Shown: piece by piece, positions 56,601-64,000 of the stretch
How the letters are laid out: each line of letters begins with the position of its first letter
How positions within the stretch are numbered: position 1 is the first letter of the stretch
Assembly: GCF_023101765.2 (NCBI RefSeq)
Contig: NC_064237.1
Coordinates: 6,667,649-6,731,648 of the forward strand
Direction of reading: 5' to 3'
Length of the DNA: 64,000 nucleotides
From: Spodoptera frugiperda
Lineage: Eukaryota > Arthropoda > Insecta > Lepidoptera > Noctuidae
Notes under the pieces: model-generated
What the model saw: only the letters and a program-made list of their open reading frames with translations
Databases searched by the model: none
What the model was told of the DNA's origin: nothing
Program-made: the position numbers and the translations under genes

Positions 56601-58879
56601 ATGAAGGTCGCTTCCGATGTTGTTTAAACAGCTGCCGGTACTGAAACCATCCATGTTTACATAAATTCAACTATTCAAAGAATGGTATACCATTCTATAC
56701 GCTTGTATACGATTGACAAAGTAAATACGTATTGAACATGAAACAAAATAAAACTTGAAATCCGATCTACATAATACTATGATGGGAAGAAATGCTTACT
56801 GTTTCGTGTTAAATCTTTTTCTTGTAACTTTTCTTTATCGAACACCGAGTTGACTGAAATTTTTGGGATATAAAACGTGTGGCGTGCAGGCTTAGCGCGG
56901 TAGGCGTAGCGTTTACAAGTCGGCGGGGTAAATTGGATCCCCCGGGATTTACTGACGCCTTCACGCAAACGTTTCATGCTCCAGCCTTCAACGCTTACGT
57001 TGGCGCGTGAAATATTCAACGTCTTTGTCGATGTTATTTATAAGACGCTTTTTGGATGGAGATAAGAATATTTAGCGTTTTACTAGAAGCTGGGACGTTC
57101 AAATTACCGCATTAAATAGTATTAGCAAGTACACGTACTCTCCCAACGGCGAATACAACTGTGTAGCAACGTGCCACTAATAACGTGGGTTCAGGATTAG
57201 TCCTTACGAGAGTGTTTAGACTAGAACGGCAGACAAAGCTCAGCATTGCTAATTGTTCATTCTCTTGTTTGAAGACAAATCCTCGAGGATAAAGGTGGAG
57301 GTATGGCCACACAGACTCGTCGTAAAGATACCTACTGCTTATACATTCCAACCTCTTAACGTTGAGAGATAACTTTCCTACTAGATAAATAATTTCTTTT
57401 TTGGGATATTGTATTGTAGTATCAATATTTTTGTTATTTCTACATACGTGTAAATCTGTCAAAATATAACTCTAAAACCATCTGATTTGAAGGCAACACA
57501 TTGTAGGAGCGCAGGTACACGGGCTAGTAATTGGGCCCGCCTCCCGCAGGGCACCCATTTCAAATCCTTAACGTGGGTCGGGATTACTTTAATGACGCAT
57601 ATGTTGGAAGCTTTTTGTGCCATCCTTTAGAAACTGATCGTTGATAATAGACTGAGAAAAAAAGTTTAACGGTTTTAAAATTGACAAATTAAGTTGCATT
57701 CTATATGTTTTGAGTTTGCAACCGTTTATTTTGATTGGTTCCAGGAAAGTATTGTGTATTGTGAAGATCATTATCATGATGTCTCCTTTTTCTTTAATCT
57801 ATTTAAAAGTAAATGACAAATTATCCAGAGTACGGAAAATGTTAATTGAATCGAAGATCTGGTGTGACTTACTTTAATTTCAAAATTAAATAGATAAAAA
57901 TCAAATTAAACCTTCAAACCACTTAAGTTTGCCGATAAAATCGCAGATGTTCTCACTGGCTCACGATAATAGCTGGAAAGTATGGCGATAGTAATATTGG
58001 AAGCGTTCGCAAGTGCTTGCATTTCCGCGCGATTTACTCTGTGACGTCATAGCAGTCAGCACGACGCAGTTGCTGACGGGATACGTTCGAAGAGATGCGA
58101 GTATATTTTGTCATTTATTATTCAACCGCTGGAAAGTGGGATATACTGAGTTGTACGTGACTTTGCCTGTCGGCCACATCTCGTAGTTACCGCTTTATGC
58201 TTTCTTCTTGTTGTGATCGCAACCATTGCCAACCGTTTCGCCTTACGTAAGAACACGTTCCAAACTCTTTGTTTTGTTACAAAATAAATTATTGTACATA
58301 TCATTCAAGAGTTTTATTGTTCGACTGAGATAAGTATCGGTTTATGATCTCTTATTAAGCCGTGTTCTACATACGAGATCAAATCTTTGTAAAGTTTTCA
58401 ATTATTCTTGTTCATCATTCGTGGACTGACAGGTTCGTGATTTTTGTAACACGAAGGTCGAATGTCAAAGTACAGTCGCAACCAACGTTGCTTAAACTCG
58501 ATTCTAGCATAAGTAGCTTATCCAAGTACGTTGTGCAAGAACTTATACAAATTGCAACAAATAAACGTCTGTTTAATATTAAAAGTACATACTTTACATA
58601 AAATAGACAACATATTTACTTGTGAGATAGACTAGATTACACATTTAGTTGGAATATTAAATGAGAAAGCCGCATGGTTTCTGATTGTGTCGAGAGAAGC
58701 TATTAACATGGTACTACCATTGGGATGTGTAAAGAAATCTCTGGAGTATTTCAGGAAAAATCAAAGACGGGTCAATGTTTTATCCATGATTGGGGACTAA
58801 AGCTAATGTTTGCAGAGAGAGAAGTACAAATAATACTTTTATTGTAATTTTGAAATAAACACATTGATATTGGTATTAT
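53646..58879. other. Unassigned DNA
   Basis: No supported gene. GC-balanced blocks at 54480-54560, 56870-57030 and 57950-58090 may be conserved non-coding. The segment 57500-57600 has 'acacgggctagtaattgggc' followed by 'ttcaaatcct', possibly a worn tRNA-like SINE. The minus frames at 56777-57019 and 57112-57462 have no recognisable motifs. Confidence 0.35.
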
Positions 58880-59581
58880 TTGCCTGCATATCATAACTAT
58901 ACTCAATTAAAAAGCAACCTTTTCATATATTTTCTAAATCAGAAGGTTAATAATCTAATATTATTTCCAGTAGACTGCACGATTGGTGCGGTGGCTGGGC
59001 AACTGCCTGCCGTGCAATGGGTTCGATTCCCCCATGGAGAAAATTATAGTATGGCGCAACGTTTAAAAAAATGTGTTGATAAAACTTTTGGTCACTTTTC
59101 GAAAGAACGTCCATTAACACTACAAGGAACTATGTATGGATTAATAGTATGGACAGCTATGGAAAGAGGTCATAACAAAGAGATTGTGATCACCAAATCG
59201 ACTGACAATTATTTTACGGTACTCTTGTCCCTTGAAGAGGCTATTTACAACCTTTCCCTTTTACGACTTTATTTGCAGTATATTTCTCATGGTTCCTTAT
59301 CTGTTTGTACGTCTAGTGCTCGTGTTAGTAGCGTAATTTATTTGTTAGGCAATAAATACAATAATACGATCATAAAACCTTGTAACATGACATTTTTGAT
59401 AGTAGTTCTGGGTTTTATACCTCCCTCTCTACCTACTAGACACATTATATGGGTTTCCATTGGTCCAGCAAAATTTCTAACTAGTAACTGTTATTATCTT
59501 CAGCCAACCTTAATAAATAATCGACTTAATAAATGGGAGAAGTTCGCTCTCCTGATTATTGAATGTTATAGAAATGTTTAG
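58880..59581 (+). other. 233-codon unidentified ORF overlapping a SINE
   Basis: The longest open frame outside the retrotransposon. About residues 35-65 are translated SINE (58985-59070). After the SINE, an inner Met (59051) would start a 177-residue peptide: MAQRLKKCVDKTFGHFSKER, a TYG-like region, then hydrophobic stretches (MTFLIVVLGFIPPSLP) and a final NKWEKFALLIIECYRNV. I recognise no family. An ORF this long is unexpected by chance in such AT-rich DNA, so an old coding sequence or unknown transposon product is possible, but no start context, splice site or neighbouring gene supports it. Confidence 0.25.
58985..59070 (+). repeat. tRNA-like SINE (family A), internally deleted
   Basis: Head 'ggtgcggtggctgggcaact' and 'gcctgccgtgcaatgggttc', then 'gattcccccatggag', followed directly by the 3' part 'aaaattatagtatggcgcaa' and 'cgtttaaaaaaa'. 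The body found in the other copies ('gtgatccacaaattgttg' and 'gggtctggg') is absent. The junction lies at GGAG, which occurs at both the head and the tail side of the missing part in fuller copies. Confidence 0.8.
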
Positions 59582-59774
59582 CAGAACTTTGTCAGTTTGT
59601 GTACCGATAATTTTGGATACGCAGCTATATAATATAAGTTACATTTGACAAATTATATGACTTGTATATATTTGGGCATATTTAGCTGACATTAGATAAT
59701 ACTTGTTAACAAAAAGGTATAATAACACAAAGCTCATGAATCTTACTTTAAAGTTACGTAACATTGTAAAAAAT

Positions 59775-59832
59775 GACGTAGCATCGTAGACATAAGCTAC
59801 AAACGGCGTAGCAAATATGCTACGGCCTACGA
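59775..59832. repeat. CGTAGC/GCTACG repeat cluster
   Basis: Within 58 bases the strand carries gacgtagcat, cgtagac, aagctac, ggcgtagca, atgctacgg and cctacga: five or six copies of a CGTAG or CTACG core on both strands. It resembles the cluster at 29383-29464, though there the unit is always on one strand. Confidence 0.6.
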
Positions 59833-61662
59833 CCCTCACACATGTTTTATAGACGCATTATAATGTTTATCTTTTCATATATGCGCGCCTGGTATAAGTA
59901 CTACGCACTTGACCTTTCCGAGGATTTGTTAGTGAGTCAGCTTAGTTTACACAAAATTCGCTCGACAAAATAACGTGAGCAAAAATTCTGGCTATTTTTG
60001 TTCCGACAGGATAATTGAAAGTGCATACTTTTGAGCTACAAAAATAAACTAGTAAAATAAAGTCCAGCCAAAGGGATGTTGTTGCTGTTTCGAAGAACAA
60101 CGGTCGAATTTTTCAACTTTCCAACTCAAGTTTGTTGTTATACGGGAAAATCCTTTTTTCAAGGACCTCGTTTTTTGAGAACAATGCTGGTTTTTCTCTG
60201 TCACGTCACTGGTCTGAAGTTTATAAAATAGGATTTATTTTATGCTCACCTTTTTCTAGATAGAGACCGATATGAAATAAGAAGTTATTTTTAAAATTTT
60301 ATTACAACTTTTATTAACTGAACTTGTAATGAAATTCTTCGAGGGAAGAATATTATGTTATAAAATATCGTACTCTTTATTAAAAGGAGGTCGTAAATCC
60401 GCGATAATATTATTACAATTCGAACCAATTGCCAGTATTAAAATTGGAGAGTGAATAAACGTCTCAAGTCAGAGCTGTTCGATTTTTAAAAGCTCGGGAA
60501 AGTAATGTTGAAGGCCTTTGTGTGGTAAACTAAGTCAGTGCGCCACATAACGACCTTTTACCGAGTTTTACCGGCCTTCGACACGCTCGCAGAGAAAATC
60601 TACGTTAGCGACAACCGCATTCTGGAACTGATAGAAGCTTAGACTATTATCTGTACTCATTATAATTGTTATTTTGTTAACATACAATACCATAACAGCT
60701 GATGGAATTGATTCAGTAAGTTGGACGTTCACATACCTGTAACAAAATAAAATAGATGGTTAATTACATGCTTACTTAAGATCGAATGATTGACTATCTA
60801 ATTACATTAGTCTAACTATTGCAGAATTTAAATATTCACTGGCTTGCATTTTTAAAACAAACTAATTATAAATGGAAAAATAAACAATAAAAAAATACAG
60901 AACACTTGTATCGTGTATAATTCACAGCATCTGTTGTAAATCACAAACTGCCATTTGCAAAAACAAGAAAAATAATTAATTAAGCTGAGCTTTTTAGAAT
61001 TATTCAAATCACGTTCACCTTCCAACCGACCTTCTCCCTTTTTAGGGACCAGTTTGAAATAACTCGAGTACGCAGACCTATAAAAAAACTGCAGTCTCAC
61101 AAACTCATAACGAGCGGTGAAATTATGAAAATTTCGCTTTAGTTCACCTATGTTCATCGATTTTTATACGCTCACTGAATGATTGAAGGCTCTCGCTTTT
61201 GCGGCGCATCTTAACATGACATTCTTTCCAACTTTCTCACGGTTTTCAAGCAAATCGAAGCTCCGTCGTGTCGTGATACACTTTAACGCTATTTGCGCTG
61301 TATCTAAACGCGACAGAAAAGTTTGAAAAGCGAAGTAACAATGGAATCTATTTGAAATACGAAAACTGGTTTAGTATCACGGAAGCTGAAGACATTTTTA
61401 TACACGACGGTGTTATTTCGCAAGACAAAGTTAAAGTTTTAATCAAGGAAACTAGGTTACTGCAGTGAGAGAGGAATAAAAGGTTGTGGAGCACAAGGGG
61501 TTCATTGACAGCGCGGATGCGGGCACGGGACGGTTTGGTGGTCGCCAACTTTACTAGCTGTCACTTGATGGATCGATGCGCATAATGAAGCCGGAGTTAG
61601 TTTAACTACGCTCACTAGGCAACCAAAATGTACCTGTAATTAAGTAGGCATGTTTTACAATT

Positions 61663-61692
61663 CATTATTGAAGGATATTTCCTTCAATAATG
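61663..61692. other. 13-bp perfect hairpin with 4-base loop
   Basis: cattattgaagga, loop tatt, tccttcaataatg. The flanking bases continue with aaggaa-type repeats. No gene lies near enough to call it a terminator or a microRNA precursor; the stem is also shorter than a microRNA hairpin. Confidence 0.5.
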
Positions 61693-64000
61693 AAGGAAAA
61701 CAGGAAGAAAAGAAGGATATATTTATTAGTATGTAAGTACTAAATAGGATTTGAACACGGAAACACGCTTATGTTGTTATTATTATTATTCTTCTATGAA
61801 CGTTTATTCTTTTTTAAATTCTATAATGATGGTTTAAAAACATGTGTCAACTTGACAAACATTCATAATTTGCAGGCATTGATTAACACAGCAGTGCAAG
61901 TCTAACGTTTACACGCACCTACCGTGCGTGAGCGCCGGTGTGGTCCAGGCGAATAGAGCGACATCTGGCGGGCGAGCAACGACCTCACTGAGTCCACCGG
62001 TACCGGTTTCGAAGACTCACTGCAGTCTGAGACTGCGCATTCACTTAACATCTAATAGTAACCACTATCAATGTATGCACGCTCTGATTCAATTGTTTAC
62101 GTGAGCGTGGCAACTATTTACTACGACGATTCATATTATTTGGTACGTGTGTGTAGCGAATACGCTCAAGAACAAAATTATTTCAAGCTTAGCAACTATT
62201 GATATTCCATGTCCTAAATTTTCCTATTTAATTCAACTCTGTAATAAAGTCCTGAACTGTTTAACGGAGATTTTTCTATCTCAGTACTTTTTATCAAATA
62301 ACCAAAATTTATTTAGGCAAATTGTTATGAAAAGTAGATTGTAGACACCCGATGTCCATTATCAACAACGAATCTATTGTGTTTTTCTATGTAAGGCATG
62401 AATAAATCTTGATAAAAATATGTCTCGAGGTGACTTTAAGGCTGAACAACATTTTTTTTTTCTAAACCGTCAAAGAAGATGAATAACCGAACAAAGGCCA
62501 TAGGTATTCATCGCCCGGTGTTGAATGGTATCCATGGTTACCGAGGCGTGATCGTTCCACAGACTTGTTCCTAGTTATTTGCCGACAGTGCTATTACGAA
62601 ATCGCTGGGAAAAACGATTTACATAACATGACTCACGTTATATCACATTGTAAGAGCTTTAATTAAAAGGAGCGTATAGAAATGTATATGTTTTGATATT
62701 CCCATATAGTCCTAAAATAAGAACAAATACACATCACTTGGGGAACAAAAGGCCAATCAAATATGCTATAAAATGAAAGGAAGGACAGACACCTTGTTTC
62801 CATTGGTTTCCCACGATACTCGCGTGCGTAGGCACACATTACTTTGTCTCATTTCAGGACCAAGTTTACTAACTGTGCGAGTGGGACGGAGCATTCACGT
62901 TCGACATGTTGCAACCAGAAAGAAAGGCGTCCTGGAGGAACAGGTTTCTCAATAAAACTAAAAATTAGGGTCAAGGATTTCGTCTAACACGCCAATAATA
63001 TTGTCCATAGCAAGAAATGGTCAGTACATATTCGATTCGGCGTGCAATTCAATGCAATAGAATTTTTTCAAACAAAATAGTGAATACTGCTTTGTCTGAG
63101 ATAACCTTGAAAGATCTTTTGAGCTTGTCAAGTGAGAAGCGAGCCCAACAATAGAACATGGGGACGAAACCGGCTATTATGAGTCGAAGAGTACTTAAAC
63201 ATTGTTACAATAAATCGGTCAAAGCAGGTAGAGAGCCATTGTAAGACAAACACCCGCCGGATGGGGACGACACAACGCAAATCGCCAAAACTGATACAAA
63301 TCTGTTGTTCAAAGTGTTTTGTCACCTAAACTGCTATTGACGTTGCCCCTAAACTTTAGCGCAATCATAGATTTAAGCAGTTTATAGGAGTTCGGGTGCT
63401 TTATCTCCAATCAAAGTTCAATCGAATGTAAAGTTATAACGCAAAGTCAAATTTGATTTAGTAGCTTCCAATGTAATAGAACTTAATATTGTATAGCTTC
63501 ATCCATTGTTTCATTGTATAAACGATACATTTTGGAGAAACTAATTTCAATTTAATATAAGTTGAATTGAATCCGTTGGTAAATCTAAAATTACGTAAGA
63601 AAGCAATTTCGTACCTGATCAATATCTTTTCACTTCATCGCTGCTACTATATTCATCCGATTTCGCTTGAATGGTTTTTACAAATAGTGTAATTTGAACT
63701 ATGTTTTCTAAAGCAAGTAACCAAGCATAGGAAGGTCCAACGTGAAACGTAACATGAATAGGAACTGTTGAATAGAGGTTATCAATACATTTAACATTCG
63801 AGCCAAGGAGCCATTCTATTATAGCAGGTAGAGGCGTCCCCTGTCAGATGGATGTTCCTACCAACCACACGTGCGCTTATACAATAAATCATTGCTTGCG
63901 CACATTGTCACCGACGACATTGAATATTCTGCTAACTGATACTAGTAGATATTGAAGGCAAACACTTAAAAATCCAAAAGTAGGTTAAAACCCACAATGT

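Larger units (their letters stand above)
59582..64000. other. Unassigned DNA
   Basis: No supported gene. Contains the CGTAGC cluster (59775-59832) and a 13-bp perfect hairpin (61663-61692). The blocks 60060-60190, 60460-60640, 61010-61330 and 61920-62040 are GC-balanced, ORF-poor and non-repetitive by eye. The 101-codon minus frame at 60852-61157 and the frames near 62147, 62773 and 63128 lack motifs. Confidence 0.35.

Noticed and set aside
60852..61157. 101-codon minus-strand ORF
   Set aside because: It has no recognisable domain, phenylalanine/leucine-rich ends typical of AT-rich chance frames, and no splice or promoter context.

Overview
The window is AT-rich animal DNA, almost certainly from a moth or butterfly (Lepidoptera). 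The case rests on several interspersed repeats I recognise as lepidopteran: a tRNA-like SINE carrying a GGTTCGATTCC box and a 'gatccacaaattgttg' body, an A-tailed repeat with 'aaggcgggagaagtcattgg' near its 3' end, a repeat containing 'cttaccatcaggtgatcc', and MITEs ending in 'GGGTGCTTTTCCACCAGA' or 'ACCATGAGTTTAAA'. No complete host protein-coding gene, rRNA, tRNA or CRISPR array is visible. The window reads as an intergenic region or a very large intron.

Layout. Positions 1-10337 are mostly unassigned single-copy DNA with one MITE (2818-3053), two SINE-like repeats (5566-5680, 6062-6190) and a frameshifted coding relic (6958-7268, minus). Positions 10338-12969 form a composite element: 412-bp inverted repeats, 97.8% identical, each carrying the same outward-facing 86-codon ORF. 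They enclose 1.8 kb that holds a 143-codon piece of an R2-like non-LTR reverse transcriptase. Positions 12970-22520 hold a foldback MITE (14748-14931), an RTE-type coding scrap (19014-19070) and a SINE head (21993-22093).

The only clearly intact genes are the two ORFs of a non-LTR retrotransposon on the minus strand (about 22525-27020). ORF1 (389 aa) is followed two bases after its stop by ORF2 (934 aa), an APE endonuclease plus reverse transcriptase with its key motifs present. It looks recent and possibly autonomous.

Downstream, 30162-31066 holds a spliced THAP-domain (C2CH zinc finger) gene or gene relic. One zinc-binding Cys is changed to Arg by what would be a single transition. Positions 34990-45633 are rich in SINEs and DNA-transposon remains: a 229-bp MITE with perfect 62-bp arms (42677-42905), and a TA-flanked 1.14-kb deletion derivative of a pogo/Tigger-like element (42990-44132) with a decayed helix-turn-helix coding trace. 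From 45634 to the end the sequence is mostly unassigned, with GC-balanced islands that may be conserved non-coding DNA, two more SINE copies and two long unexplained ORFs (180 and 233 codons).

The protein-coding content is therefore mobile-element machinery in different states of decay. The most unusual items are the composite inverted-repeat element and the THAP gene relic.
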